Shown here piece by piece: positions 25,178 through 34,256 of a stretch of DNA of 64,000 bases. The position numbers were made by a program, and so were the translations under genes. The DNA is taken from positions 124,001 to 188,000 of the forward strand of contig CAVWLB010000003.1 in the NCBI GenBank assembly GCA_963755695.1, read 5' to 3'. This DNA is from QHWT01 sp963755695. GTDB lineage: Bacteria > Acidobacteriota > Vicinamibacteria > Vicinamibacterales > 2-12-FULL-66-21. The stretch's first letter is position 1. Each line of letters begins with the position of its first letter. The notes under the pieces are model-generated. The model was not told the origin of the DNA and made no database searches. It worked only from the letters and a program-made list of their open reading frames with translations.

Positions 25178-27374
25178 CTACGACGAGCTCGGGCGCGAAA
25201 AGAGTCCGGGCGGAAGCGAGACGTTGTATTCGAGCTTCTTGATGACGCGCTCGAGCAACGGCGCGCCCGGACGCCGCACCACGGCTTTGAACGGCACCTG
25301 CAGGCCATCGACCGTGCGGTAGTCGGAGTACTCGTCCACCGCGAGTCCTTCGGTGCCACCGGGACTGTACTGCTGCCGGATGACCAGGCCGCTCGAACGA
25401 TTGATGACCAGCGTGACCGGCGCCATGTCGTCGGACTGGAATGCGAGCGCCGCCTGTTCGGGATGATCAATCGTCTCCTCGCGCACGCGGACCTTGCCCG
25501 CCGCCGCTCGCAGCAGGAGCGGCACGAGATCGCGCTGGACGTTGCCCTTGATGTCCTCGCGCACCTCGGGCGGAGCTTCTTTGACGCCGCGTTCGTCGCT
25601 CACCCAGTAGTGGCCGTCGGCGAAGACCTGCACCAGCGAGCCCGACGGGGTGGTCGCGTCGACGCGATACCGATCCGGATATTCAATCGACGTGGTAGTG
25701 GTGATCGACCGCTCTTCTCCGGCCATGTTCACGCGCGTGACCGATTCAGCCCGTACGGTTCGAATGGCCTTCAACCGGTTGAGCCCCCCCTTGGCGGCAA
25801 TGAGCCGATCCAGGAGCGCACGGCTCGAATCCTGTCCGGGCGCCGGTGAGGCACTCTCCACGGTCCTGAACCCGATCGGTTTGACTCGGCCGACCGCTGC
25901 CGGCGCCCCTGGCTTCCGCCGGAGATCGGTGGCGAACAAATCGAGATCGGCCGCCGGAATCCGCTCGAATTTGTCGAATCCTGCGCCGGCCAGCTGGTTC
26001 TCGAACGACGAGGCGTCGCCAACCAGGACGATCGTCAGTCGATCCGGATGCAGGTATTCGCGCGCGACCCGCTGGATGTCCTCCACGCCGACCGCGTCGA
26101 CGCGCTCGCGGTAGGTCTGCAGATCGTTCAAGTTGAGGCCGTAGAAGACCGCGTTGAGAATCTGCAGGGCGATTTGGCTCGGAGTCTCGATGGTCAGCGG
26201 AAACGCGCCGGTCAGATAGTCCTGCGCCCCCGACAGCTCACGCTCACGCACACGGTCACGCAGCAGCTTCCAGGTACTCATCGACAATCAGCCGCAGCGT
26301 CTCACCGGTCGTCTCCGACCGCGTGTTGGTCTCCGCGACGATGTCCCCTGATTGCTTGAGGCCATTCATGTCCGCGGAAGCGCCATAGGTCAGGCCGCGC
26401 TCGGTGCGCAGCACGCGATGCAGCCGGTTCGCGCCTTCCCCTCCGAGGATCTTGACGGCGAGATCGAGCGCCATGTAGTCGTTGCTCTTGCGGGGAATGC
26501 CGATGTGACCGACGCGGATCTCCGTCTGCACCGCGCCCGGCTTGTCGATGACCACCACCCGGCGGGTCGGCGGCGGCGGCTCGCTGGGCGTGGGTGCCTC
26601 CGCTTCTGCACGGTGCCAGCCGCCAAACGCGCGCTCGGCTCCCGCAAACGCTTCATCCGGGGTTACGTCGCCGACAATGGCCAGAATCGCATTGTTCGAC
26701 CCGAACCACTTCTTGTGAAACGCAATGAGGTCGTCGCGGCCGATGGCGCTGAGCGTCGAAGGGGTGCCGGTCTGCGGCTTTCCGTACGGGTGCAATCCGT
26801 ACACGAGCCGGTCGAACACCATGTTGGCGAGATATTCCGGGTCCTCGTAGCTGACGCGCAGCCCCGACAGCAACTGCGAACGCTGCCGGTCGATCTCCTC
26901 GTCGGCAAACGCGGGATGCTGCGCCAGGTCCGACACCAGGTCCAGCCCGACACCCAGGCTGTCCTTCATGACGACGGCATTAATAAAGGTGAGATCGGAT
27001 CCGGCGCCGGTCCCCAGCGCCCCACCAATGGAGTCGATGGCGTCGGCAATCTGCTCAGCCGATTTGGAGGTCGTGCCCTGATCGAGCAAGGTCGCTGCCA
27101 GTGATGCGACGCCGGGGCGGTTGTCAGGATCCTGCGCGGAACCGGCACGCAGGATGAGCCGGAGGCTGACGACCGGCTGCTCGTGATGCGATACGGCAAT
27201 CACCTGCAGGCCATTGCCAAGCGTCTTGAACGCGTAAGGCGGGAACTTCACATCGTGGGCAGCCAGCGGCCGCGGCGGGCGCTCAGACGGCCAGTTCCGG
27301 GCCTGCGCCCACAGTGGCGCGGAGAACGCGACCAGAACCGCGACAGCGAATATCAGACGGATGATTCGCGTCAT
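25178..27374 (-). CDS. M16 peptidase homologue (non-catalytic type) with C-terminal LolA-like domain, one frameshift
   Basis: Starts at 27374 with a signal peptide (IIRLIFAVAVLVAFSAPLWAQ). The M16 N-domain (VISLRL-type strand, LRLILRAGSAQD) lacks HxxEH: the corresponding helix reads GVASLAATLLDQGT, so this half is the inactive partner of an M16B pair. A single extra base near 26272 breaks the frame at VDEYL/KLLRDRV; after it the second M16 domain continues (LSGAQDYLTGAFPLTIET). From about residue 520 a beta-rich domain resembling LolA or outer-membrane lipoprotein-sorting proteins follows (RTVRAESVTRVNMAGEE; YRVDATTPSGSL). It probably complexes with the active M16 enzyme encoded just upstream. 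Confidence 0.82.
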
Positions 27375-28744
27375 CGCGCTCCCTCGGGGGTCGGGCCGTT
27401 CGCCTTCGGCAGGATCGTGAGCACGAGACGATTCTCGGGCGTGAAGTAGGTGCGCGCCGCTCGCTGCACATCGGCCTGCGTCAGGTTCTGGAAGATGTCG
27501 AATTCGCCGTCCGCCGTTTTCATGTCGTTGTGGATGACGGCGGCGTGACCGAGCACTTCCGCCTTGTTCTGGTCCGACTCGCGCCCGAGGATGTAGTCGC
27601 GCGCGAACTGATTCTTGGCTTGCTGCAGTTCCGCCGGCGTAACCGGCTCGTTCCGCAGACGATCGAGTTCGGCGATCAAGGCGTTGGTCGCCTCCTCGGG
27701 CGTATGTCCCGGCTGCACGATGGCGACGGCGAAGAACAGGTTCGGATCCTCGATGATGTTCCCGCCGCCGAATGCGGCCAGCGCGATGCCCTTCTCGTAA
27801 ACCAGCCTGCGATAGATCCGGGAGCTTTGCCCGTCAGACAGGATCTTCGACGCGACGTGCAACGGGTACGAATCCGGATTCCCATCGTAGGTGATGTGGT
27901 AGGCAACCACGACCGCCGGCAGCGGCCAGCTCTCTTCCAACGTCAGTCGCCGTTCCTTCGTCTGCGGCGGCTCCTTTGGAATGTCACGCGGCACCGGACG
28001 ATCCGACTTCGGCACGCGCCCGAGATACTGCGTCACCAGCGCGAGCGCTTCCTTGCTGTCGAAATCGCCGACCAGCACCGCCGTCGCGTTGTTCGGAACG
28101 TAATACGTCTGGAAGAAGTCGCGGACGTCGTCGATGGATGCCGCCTCGAGATCCTGCATGCTGCCGATCACCGGGTGCTTGTACGGGTGGACGGTGAAGG
28201 CCTTGTCGGCGATGATCTCCTGCAGCCGGCCGTACGGTTGATTCTCGACGCGCATGCGCCGTTCTTCCTTGACCACCTCGCGCTCGGTGGCAAAGGTCTT
28301 CTCCTCGATACGAAGCGACGCCATCCGGTCCGCCTCGAGCCACAGCGCCAGCGGCAAGTATTCGGAGGGAACGGTTTCCCAGAACACCGTCGCGTCTTCG
28401 GTGGTATAGGCGTTGCTCTGCCCGCCGACGCTGGAGATATAGGAAGGATGCCCCTCGGGCTCGACGTTCTTGGATCCTTTGAACATCATGTGCTCGAAGA
28501 GGTGCGCGAAGCCGGTGCGCCCCGGCTTCTCGTTCTTGGATCCCACGTGATACCAGATCTGCAGGTGCACGATCGGTGTGGAGTGGTCCTCGAGGAACAC
28601 CACGTTCAGCCCGTTCGGCAGGGTGGTGATCGTGTAATCGAGCTTCGGAGGACGAACGGCCGCCTGGACAACCGGCACAATCCCGACGGCTGCCGCAACC
28701 ACGGCGGCGGCGCCGAGACGCCTCAAACGAACCTGGTAAGACAT
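27371..28744 (-). CDS. Active M16 zinc metallopeptidase (pitrilysin/insulinase family)
   Basis: A 457-residue protein, exported (signal peptide GAAAVVAAAVGIVPVVQAA). The inverted zinc motif HLFEH (His81, Glu84, His85) and the distal glutamate region TEREVVKEERRM are intact. The second M16 domain (PAVVVAYHITYDGNPDSYPLHVASKILSDG) has the typical clamshell arrangement. It should cleave peptides or misfolded proteins in the periplasm. Its stop overlaps the start of the inactive M16 partner by four bases, matching the usual active/inactive M16B heterodimer. It lies between lpxD and lpxB. Confidence 0.92.
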   Translation of the reverse strand: MSYQVRLRRLGAAAVVAAAVGIVPVVQAAVRPPKLDYTITTLPNGLNVVFLEDHSTPIVHLQIWYHVGSKNEKPGRTGFAHLFEHMMFKGSKNVEPEGHPSYISSVGGQSNAYTTEDATVFWETVPSEYLPLALWLEADRMASLRIEEKTFATEREVVKEERRMRVENQPYGRLQEIIADKAFTVHPYKHPVIGSMQDLEAASIDDVRDFFQTYYVPNNATAVLVGDFDSKEALALVTQYLGRVPKSDRPVPRDIPKEPPQTKERRLTLEESWPLPAVVVAYHITYDGNPDSYPLHVASKILSDGQSSRIYRRLVYEKGIALAAFGGGNIIEDPNLFFAVAIVQPGHTPEEATNALIAELDRLRNEPVTPAELQQAKNQFARDYILGRESDQNKAEVLGHAAVIHNDMKTADGEFDIFQNLTQADVQRAARTYFTPENRLVLTILPKANGPTPEGAR

Positions 28745-28754
28745 GAGAGAACGA

Positions 28755-29783
28755 TTATGGCATGAGCCGCCGTTCGAGGGCCTCCAGTCGACGCTGGAGT
28801 TCGGAAAGTATCTTGCGCAGTTCGGGAAGCCGGCGGAACACCGCCGACGCCTTCAGCCAGTCCCTGTTATCAATGGCGGGATAGCCGGAAATGAAGGCAC
28901 CGGCCGGCACGGAATTGGGAATGCCGCTCTGCGCCGTGGCGATCACGCCCTTGCCGAGGGTCAGATGGCCGGCGACGCCAACCTGCCCCGCCAGCGTCAC
29001 CCGATCGTCGATCGTCGTGCTTCCGGCAATCCCCACTTGGGCCGCCAGCAACACGTCGCGGCCGACTGTCACGCCGTGGGCGATCTGGACCAGATTGTCG
29101 ATTTTCGTCCCTCGACCGATCCGGGTTTCGCCGATAGCAGGACGATCGATGGTCGTATTCGCCCCGATCTCGACGTCGTCTTCGATGACCACGCCGCCGA
29201 CCTGGGGAATCTTGTGATGGGTGCCGTCGGCACGCTTCGCGAAACCGAACCCGTCGCTGCCAATCACCGCGCCGTCCTGAATGACCACCCGATCGCCTAT
29301 CCTCACCCGTTCGCGGATCGAGACGCGCGCGTGAACGACGCAGTCGGCGCCGAGGCGGGCGCCGGGACCGATCGTCACGTGCGGGTGGAGGACGGTCCGC
29401 GCGCCGATGCGGGTATCGGCACCGATGCACACGAACGCCGCGACCGAGGCTTCGGGTGCAATCGACGCGGAGTCGGCCACGTGCGCCAGAGGGTGGACGC
29501 CGGCAACGACCTCGGCTGGCGGCGCGAAGATCTCTACCGCGCGGGCGAACGTCAGGTAAGGATTCGCGCAGCGTAGCATCGCGCACGGCGCGGCATCTGC
29601 CTTCTCTGAGAGAATCACCGCCGAGGCACGTGTCGCGCGCAGGTCTGCTGCGTACTTGGGGTTGGCAAAGAAGGTCAGGTCGCCGGCCCCGGCGTCGTCG
29701 ATCCCGCTCACCCGATGAATGTCGATGTCGCCGTCACCCTCGAGGCGACACTCGAGGCGTTCTGCGAGGTCTTTGAGCTTCAA
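28755..29783 (-). CDS. lpxD: UDP-3-O-acylglucosamine N-acyltransferase
   Basis: A 342-residue LpxD. It N-acylates UDP-3-O-acylglucosamine, the third step of lipid A synthesis. It has the N-terminal uridine-binding domain (MKLKDLAERLECRLEGDGDIDIHRV), then many left-handed beta-helix hexapeptides (VGRDVLLAAQVGIAGSTTI, VTLAGQVGVAGHLTLG), with the catalytic-type histidine in NLVQIAHGVTVG and a C-terminal helix. The match in length and motifs is good. It is first in the operon with two M16 genes and lpxB; fabZ and lpxA, which often follow lpxD, are not here. Confidence 0.95.
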   Translation of the reverse strand: MKLKDLAERLECRLEGDGDIDIHRVSGIDDAGAGDLTFFANPKYAADLRATRASAVILSEKADAAPCAMLRCANPYLTFARAVEIFAPPAEVVAGVHPLAHVADSASIAPEASVAAFVCIGADTRIGARTVLHPHVTIGPGARLGADCVVHARVSIRERVRIGDRVVIQDGAVIGSDGFGFAKRADGTHHKIPQVGGVVIEDDVEIGANTTIDRPAIGETRIGRGTKIDNLVQIAHGVTVGRDVLLAAQVGIAGSTTIDDRVTLAGQVGVAGHLTLGKGVIATAQSGIPNSVPAGAFISGYPAIDNRDWLKASAVFRRLPELRKILSELQRRLEALERRLMP

Positions 29784-29820
29784 GGAACGTCAGTATACAG
29801 GCGCCGGCGGCCCGGACGAG

Positions 29821-29843
29821 CGCGCGGAAAGAACTTCCGCGCG
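29821..29843. terminator. Hairpin after the KHE1-like gene
   Basis: CGCGCGGAA (29821-29829) and TTCCGCGCG (29835-29843) form a perfect 9-bp stem with a 5-base loop, just past the stop of the minus-strand gene at 29848 and before lpxD. It could terminate the upstream transcript; no U-run is visible. Confidence 0.55.
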
Positions 29844-29847
29844 TCGA

Positions 29848-30531
29848 TCAAGGGTTCGCGGTACGTTGGAAGAACGCAGCGAGGTGCTCGAGACGCAACG
29901 TCGACGCGACCTCGCGCACGCGGTCCGCGCGGACGTCCGGGGGAATTCCCACCATGCCGCGGAGGGCGGACAACGGGGTGCTCGGCGTGGCCGACCACGT
30001 CACCCGCACGATCCCCTGTCGCGCCCCACGCACCGACAGAAAGTGCCCGACGATGCGGAAGGCAAAGTAATACGCGATGACGTTGGGCCCCGGCAGCAGC
30101 ATCAGCGCGCCTGAAGCAACCAGCCCGACGCTGTCGATGGCCAGCCAGAACCGGTGACGCTCGAAGTCCCGGTTCAACTGGCGGCGAAGAATCTCGCAAG
30201 CGTGCGCGTCGGTCAGATCGTCGGGATAGAACAAGGCCGCATCGGTGCGGCCGCGAAGCTGCCACAACAGCCGCTGCTCGGCGATCGATTCGGCAACGTA
30301 GCGCATGATGCGCTTGCGGACACGCGCGGAAAAGGGCTGCGGCGTGTCGGCATTTCCCGTCCCGGTTCGCCGCCGCTCGCGTTCCGCCTCGGCCAGCAGT
30401 TCGCGAAAGCGGTAGACCAGTCGACGAAAGAATCCGGTGGGCGGTGCCGCGACGTCCGCCTGCGGATCGTCGGTCTCCTCGCAGTACAACTCGTAGCGAT
30501 CGGAGGCCACCGGCACCAGGAAGACGTCCAT
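29848..30531 (-). CDS. Membrane protein resembling mitochondrial K+/H+ exchange-related (KHE1) family
   Basis: A 227-residue protein starting at ATG 30531 (MDVFLVPVASDRYELYCEE). The central part has TDAALFYPDDLTDAHACEILRRQLNRDFERHRFWLAIDSVGLVASG followed by LMLLPGPNVIAYYFAFRIVGHFLS, one or two membrane segments with a PGPN loop. I place this with the family named after a yeast mitochondrial K+/H+ exchange-related protein, from memory and with moderate certainty. Transport activity in bacteria is unproven. The gene is divergent from the next one (59 bases apart) and is followed by a hairpin. Confidence 0.6.
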   Translation of the reverse strand: MDVFLVPVASDRYELYCEETDDPQADVAAPPTGFFRRLVYRFRELLAEAERERRRTGTGNADTPQPFSARVRKRIMRYVAESIAEQRLLWQLRGRTDAALFYPDDLTDAHACEILRRQLNRDFERHRFWLAIDSVGLVASGALMLLPGPNVIAYYFAFRIVGHFLSVRGARQGIVRVTWSATPSTPLSALRGMVGIPPDVRADRVREVASTLRLEHLAAFFQRTANP

Positions 30532-30590
30532 GTGGTCAGTTTCCACGATAACACTTGACGCTCGGTCCATCGCATTCCTAACATCGCCGC

Positions 30591-31151
30591 ATGCAATCCG
30601 CGTGGCTGGTCGCCATCGCGCTGACGCTCCCGCCGCCGGCAACGCTGTCGTTGCACATTCGGGTGTTCAGTGGCGCCGACGATGTGTCCGGCGAAACGCG
30701 GATTACCGTGTTCAAAGCCGGCGATCGTCAATCGCCGGTTGCCGAATCGCACCCGGGCATGACGCTCGACGCGACGGTCGCGCCAGGCTCGTACGATGCG
30801 CAGGCGATTCGCGAACGCGACGGCCGGGTGGTAGCGATCAAGTGGGTCGAGCGGTTGCTCGTGATGCCGTATCCCGACGAGGCCGGGCGTCATCTCGAGG
30901 TGATCAACCTACAGAACGGATTCGGCGCGCTGGAAGTTCGAGGCCGAGAGCCGGGAACGCCGGATGTCGCGATCTTTGCGCCCGGCTCGCGTCAGCAGGA
31001 AGCCGCGCGGACCACCAGCGGTCCCGACTACGCGCTGTTCGTCGTGCCGGCCGGACGATACGATCTGCGCGTGCGGCAAGACGGCCAGATGACGTGGCAC
31101 ACCGACGTCGAGGTGCCACTCGACCGTACCCGGTTCTGGCTGATGCCGTAG
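30591..31151 (+). CDS. Secreted beta-rich protein of unknown function
   Basis: A 186-residue protein with a short N-terminal hydrophobic stretch (MQSAWLVAIALTLPPPATLS) that may be a signal peptide, then two similar beta-sandwich-like halves (RITVFKAGDRQSPVAESHPGMTLDATVAPGSYDAQA and PDVAIFAPGSRQQ...ALFVVPAGRYDLRVRQDG). The repeats resemble carboxypeptidase-regulatory-like folds. Clean frame. It converges on a 47-residue membrane protein. Confidence 0.65.
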   Translation: MQSAWLVAIALTLPPPATLSLHIRVFSGADDVSGETRITVFKAGDRQSPVAESHPGMTLDATVAPGSYDAQAIRERDGRVVAIKWVERLLVMPYPDEAGRHLEVINLQNGFGALEVRGREPGTPDVAIFAPGSRQQEAARTTSGPDYALFVVPAGRYDLRVRQDGQMTWHTDVEVPLDRTRFWLMP

Positions 31152-31158
31152 CGCGAGG

Positions 31159-31302
31159 TCAGACGCGGCGTCCGGTAAGCAGCCGGAGCACGATGACGAC
31201 CAGGGCGATCACGAGCAGGATGTGAATAAGTCCACCCGCGACATGCATCGCGAACCCCAGCACCCACAGAATCAGCAGCAAAACGACAATCGTCCAGAGC
31301 AT
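31159..31302 (-). CDS. Small membrane protein (47 residues)
   Basis: MLWTIVVLLLILWVLGFAMHVAGG and then LIHILLVIALVVIVLRLLTGRRV: two membrane helices with a basic C-terminus, matching the short lmo0937-type membrane proteins annotated in many bacteria. Function unknown. It starts at ATG 31302 with an AGGAGG-like sequence (GGAGGCCGTGATG on the minus strand). It is convergent with the preceding gene, with only 7 bases between. Confidence 0.7.
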   Translation of the reverse strand: MLWTIVVLLLILWVLGFAMHVAGGLIHILLVIALVVIVLRLLTGRRV

Positions 31303-31373
31303 CACGGCCTCCTGAATGACGCAACCCGCTCCGCCCCCATGTTTTGCAAGCCAGGTACCAATTCTACGTGTAC

Positions 31374-31411
31374 ACCTCCACCTTCGCGCTTCCACCTTCG
31401 GCCTTGCGCTA
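31374..31411. repeat. Intergenic CTTCCACCTTCGG-word repeat
   Basis: Words CCTCCACCTTCG, CTTCCACCTTCGGCCTTGCGC in the divergent gap upstream of mgtC. Another member of the word-like intergenic repeats. Confidence 0.5.
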
Positions 31412-31437
31412 CGGCGGACTAAGGCGCTGACTCAACC

Positions 31438-31887
31438 ATGTTGACCGACATCGAGTTAATCCGACGACTGCTCCTCGCGGCGTTCCTGGGAGGGCTGCTG
31501 GGTGCCGAACGCGAGATTCATCAGAAGAGCGCGGGCTTCCGCACCAACATCCTGATCGCGATCGGGTCGGCGCTGTTCACGATCACGTCGCTGACCATGG
31601 CGCCCGGCGCGTCCGATCCGACCAGGATCGCGGCCCAGATTGTGACCGGGATTGGCTTTCTCGGTGCAGGCGCAATCCTGCATACCGAAAATCGGGTGCA
31701 CGGCTTGACCACCGCCGCAACCGTCTGGGTCAACGCGGCGCTGGGAGTGGCGGCCGGCGCGGGACTGTACCGTGTCGCCGGCCTCGGCGGCGGGATCACG
31801 CTGGTGGTGCTCTTGATCCTCGCACCACTCGAACGCGCGTTCGAGCGGCGTGCGGATGTCCGGCACGGCGCTGGTGATGCCGAATGA
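31438..31887 (+). CDS. MgtC/SapB-family membrane protein
   Basis: A 149-residue membrane protein: IRRLLLAAFLGGLLGAEREIHQKSAGFRTNILIAIGSALFTI, then GIGFLGAGAILHTENRVHGLTTAATVWVNAALGVAAG, the conserved N-terminal MgtC core (GAER, RTN, GFLGAGAI, GLTTAA). MgtC proteins are associated with Mg2+ limitation, virulence and ATP synthase control in enterobacteria; the soluble C-terminal domain of long MgtC is missing here, as in SapB-type members. Clean frame, single gene. Confidence 0.92.
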   Translation: MLTDIELIRRLLLAAFLGGLLGAEREIHQKSAGFRTNILIAIGSALFTITSLTMAPGASDPTRIAAQIVTGIGFLGAGAILHTENRVHGLTTAATVWVNAALGVAAGAGLYRVAGLGGGITLVVLLILAPLERAFERRADVRHGAGDAE

Positions 31888-31896
31888 CTCAAGCCA

Positions 31897-32778
31897 TTAC
31901 TTTCGCTGCACCTTTCGGACTGTGCGCGGGGCTTCCAGCGGGAGCGCCGGCTTGCCGGCGTCGGTCCATGCGGCGGTAATCACCGAAGCGACGCCGGTAA
32001 TGGCCTGCGAAATCCGCTTCTCGAGAATCGGACGTGTCTTCTCGAGCATCGCATCGAAATAGGCATCGTCGTATTCCGCCTTTCCCTGCACCGCCACGCG
32101 ATCTGCCGCGAGGATCGCCTCGACGAAGCTGAAACTGTCGGCCAGGGTCGCGAAAGTGAACTCGCGTACGTTGGCGACCGGCTGAATCGGGTCGGGGGCG
32201 ATGCGCAACTTGTCCGCGTAGCGATCGAACATCTCGGTCTCGAAGCGCGCGTGAATTCCCTGCTGACCGGTGAGCTGGCCGTCGTAGTTGACGGCGGCGT
32301 GAAACGGCTGAAACGCGTCGCCAATGTAGTGGCCGACAACCGCCGAAAACAACTTGATGTCGTCGCGCGCGTACGGCGTGGTTTGTTTGAACGCTTCACG
32401 GAGGCGCCCGTACATCTCCTCCGTGCGCCAGGGCAGCAGCCCGTTCTTGGCGACGAAGTCCGCGCCGCGCGCGGCGACCGCCTGGTTGTAGTCGTGTGGA
32501 AGCGACGCGAACGGAAACGGTCCATATGCGTCCATGTCGAGGAAGTGACGCGACGGCTCCTCCTGCCAGCCCATCGTTCGATAGGTATCCGGATCGATCG
32601 CGTGCTCGACGAACGTGGTGCGATACGTCTCGAAGAACGGCCGGACTGCCGGCGGCAGCAACCCGATCGCGCGATCCGCGATGAACCGATGAACGCTGAA
32701 ACTCCACGCGTCGGCGGGCGCCGGCAGCGACGCGCTCGCGGCGAGCGTCAGAAGTGCCGCTGGAATCAACCTGTGCAT
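31897..32778 (-). CDS. Secreted S1/P1-nuclease or phospholipase C-like protein
   Basis: A 293-residue protein with a signal peptide (LIPAALLTLAASASLPAPADA) cleaved just before WSFSVHRFIADRAI. In the zinc-dependent phospholipase C/S1-P1 nuclease fold the mature N-terminal Trp is a metal ligand. Further expected metal ligands appear in HFLDMD, GHYIGDAFQPFHAAVNYDG and GIHARFETEMF. The set of His/Asp ligands looks complete for a three-zinc site. Whether it hydrolyses nucleic acids or phospholipids is not decided by sequence. It is divergent from endonuclease IV (21 bases). Confidence 0.75.
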   Translation of the reverse strand: MHRLIPAALLTLAASASLPAPADAWSFSVHRFIADRAIGLLPPAVRPFFETYRTTFVEHAIDPDTYRTMGWQEEPSRHFLDMDAYGPFPFASLPHDYNQAVAARGADFVAKNGLLPWRTEEMYGRLREAFKQTTPYARDDIKLFSAVVGHYIGDAFQPFHAAVNYDGQLTGQQGIHARFETEMFDRYADKLRIAPDPIQPVANVREFTFATLADSFSFVEAILAADRVAVQGKAEYDDAYFDAMLEKTRPILEKRISQAITGVASVITAAWTDAGKPALPLEAPRTVRKVQRK

Positions 32779-32799
32779 GACGGCTACATTACACGAGAG

Positions 32800-33705
32800 A
32801 TGCCTCGCCTCGGCGCGCACCTGTCAATTGCCGGCGGACTCCCGCGGGCTGTGGATCGCGCCGAAGCGAGCGGCTGCGAAGCGCTGCAGATCTTCACCAA
32901 ATCGGCCGGGCAATGGCGCGCGCGTGAGCTCTCCGACGACGAAGTCGCGCTGTTCCGCCGGCGCGTGCGTCAGACGCGGATTCGCCCGGTCGTCGCGCAC
33001 AACAGCTACTTGATCAACGTCGCCGCAGCCGATCCGGCGCTGCGGCGGAAGTCCATCGCCGCGCTCGGTGAGGAGCTCGATCGCGCCGAACGCCTCGGCC
33101 TCGACGGTCTGGTCATGCATCCCGGTTCGTACACCTCCGGCACCGAGACCGAGGGATTGCGCTTGATCGCTGATGCGCTCGCGGAGGTCCTCGCGGCGCG
33201 GCCGAACGGCCAGACGATGATTCTTCTCGAGCAGACCGCCGGTCAGGGAACCAACCTCGGGCATCGGTTCGAGCATCTCGCCACGATCATCGATCTGCTG
33301 GGTGGATCCGCCCGCGTCGGCGTGTGTCTCGACACCTGCCACCTCCTGACGGCGGGATACGACATCTGCTCTGAGGAGGGATATCAGGACACCTTCCGCG
33401 ACTTTGGCCGCATCGTAGGACTCTCGCGGCTGAAGGCGTTTCACATGAACGATTCGAAGAAGCCGTGCGGCAGCCGCGTCGACCGTCACGAGCACATTGG
33501 CAAGGGGTGCCTTGGGCTCGAGCCGTTTCGACGGATCGTGAACGACAGGCGATTCGCGAAGCTGCCGATGCTGCTCGAGACGCCAAAACTGGATACCCCT
33601 CAAAGCCGACGGCGCAGCGACATCGACCCACTGGACAAGATCAATCTGGCAACATTGCGCGGCCTGATTGATCAATCGCCGAAGACTTCAGCGTCGAAGC
33701 GGTAG
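32800..33705 (+). CDS. nfo: Deoxyribonuclease IV (AP endonuclease)
   Basis: A 301-residue endonuclease IV, a TIM-barrel enzyme with three zinc ions that cuts the backbone 5' of abasic sites in base-excision repair. Motifs: GAHLSIAGG, VVAHNSYLINVAA, MHPGSY, LLEQTAGQG, GVCLDTCHLLTAGYD, FHMNDSKKPCGSRVDRHEHIGKG and the C-terminal LLETPK. All usual zinc-ligand His/Glu/Asp positions seem to be present. The ATG at 32800 is right at the domain start. Its end overlaps the convergent AMMECR1 gene by 34 bases. Confidence 0.95.
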   Translation: MPRLGAHLSIAGGLPRAVDRAEASGCEALQIFTKSAGQWRARELSDDEVALFRRRVRQTRIRPVVAHNSYLINVAAADPALRRKSIAALGEELDRAERLGLDGLVMHPGSYTSGTETEGLRLIADALAEVLAARPNGQTMILLEQTAGQGTNLGHRFEHLATIIDLLGGSARVGVCLDTCHLLTAGYDICSEEGYQDTFRDFGRIVGLSRLKAFHMNDSKKPCGSRVDRHEHIGKGCLGLEPFRRIVNDRRFAKLPMLLETPKLDTPQSRRRSDIDPLDKINLATLRGLIDQSPKTSASKR

Positions 33706-34256
33706 ACGCTGGCGGCACGCTGCCAGGCATCGCTTGGCAGACCTGCCTTGCGGCAGGTGTGGGCCAGAAACTGTTCGCGGGTCCAGTTCCACTCGATCGC
33801 GACCTGCGGAAGCAGCAGGCCGCGCCGCGCGCCCTGCTCCACGACCAGACCATGGCGGCCAATGACGATGGTGTCAGGTTGGCGGGGATCGATTGATTCC
33901 AGCGGACCGAGGACAGAGATTTCGAAGTGGAGGTCAGCCAGCTCGGAGTCGCGAACGGGATCGAACCGAGGATCTTCGTGAGAGGTGCTCGCCGCGAGCC
34001 GCGCGACCTCCTCGGCAAGCGGACGCCGGCATTCGAGCGTCCCGAGGCAGCCGCGGAGTTCGCCGTTATGCTTGAGGGTCACGAACGCGCCGCTCGAGCT
34101 GGGGAGTAACCGAACGCCCGGGGTCTGACCCCGCTGCGCGGGCCGCTTGGGGTCTGACCCCGGTACACGGCCGGTCACCTGGGCGATCACCGCCGCGCGG
34201 GCGATCTCCAACAACTCTCGCTTCTCCGCGTCAGTGAACATCGGTAAACGCGCCAA
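33672..34256 (-). CDS. AMMECR1-domain protein (AmmeMemoRadiSam system protein A)
   Basis: A 194-residue AMMECR1-domain protein: GAFVTLKHNGELRGCLGTLECRRPLAEEVARLAASTSHEDPRF and GLVVEQGARRGLLLPQVAIEWNWTREQFLAHTCRKAGLP are the core. In many bacteria this gene sits with MEMO1 and a radical SAM gene in the AmmeMemoRadiSam set of unknown function. Here the MEMO1 gene overlaps it by 26 bases; a radical SAM partner is not in the window. Near residues 30-50 the protein has an unusual insert (VPGSDPKRPAQRGQTPGV) encoded by two palindromic DNA repeats. Confidence 0.85.
   Translation of the reverse strand: MARLPMFTDAEKRELLEIARAAVIAQVTGRVPGSDPKRPAQRGQTPGVRLLPSSSGAFVTLKHNGELRGCLGTLECRRPLAEEVARLAASTSHEDPRFDPVRDSELADLHFEISVLGPLESIDPRQPDTIVIGRHGLVVEQGARRGLLLPQVAIEWNWTREQFLAHTCRKAGLPSDAWQRAASVYRFDAEVFGD
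34120..34161. repeat. Two copies of palindrome GGGGTCTGACCCC inside the AMMECR1 gene
   Basis: Exact 13-mers GGGGTCTGACCCC at 34120-34132 and 34149-34161, 29 bases apart. Each is a near-perfect palindrome (arms GGGGTC/GACCCC around one central T). They are inside a coding frame and add about 20 codons to AMMECR1. No other copy was seen in the window. Confidence 0.9.
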
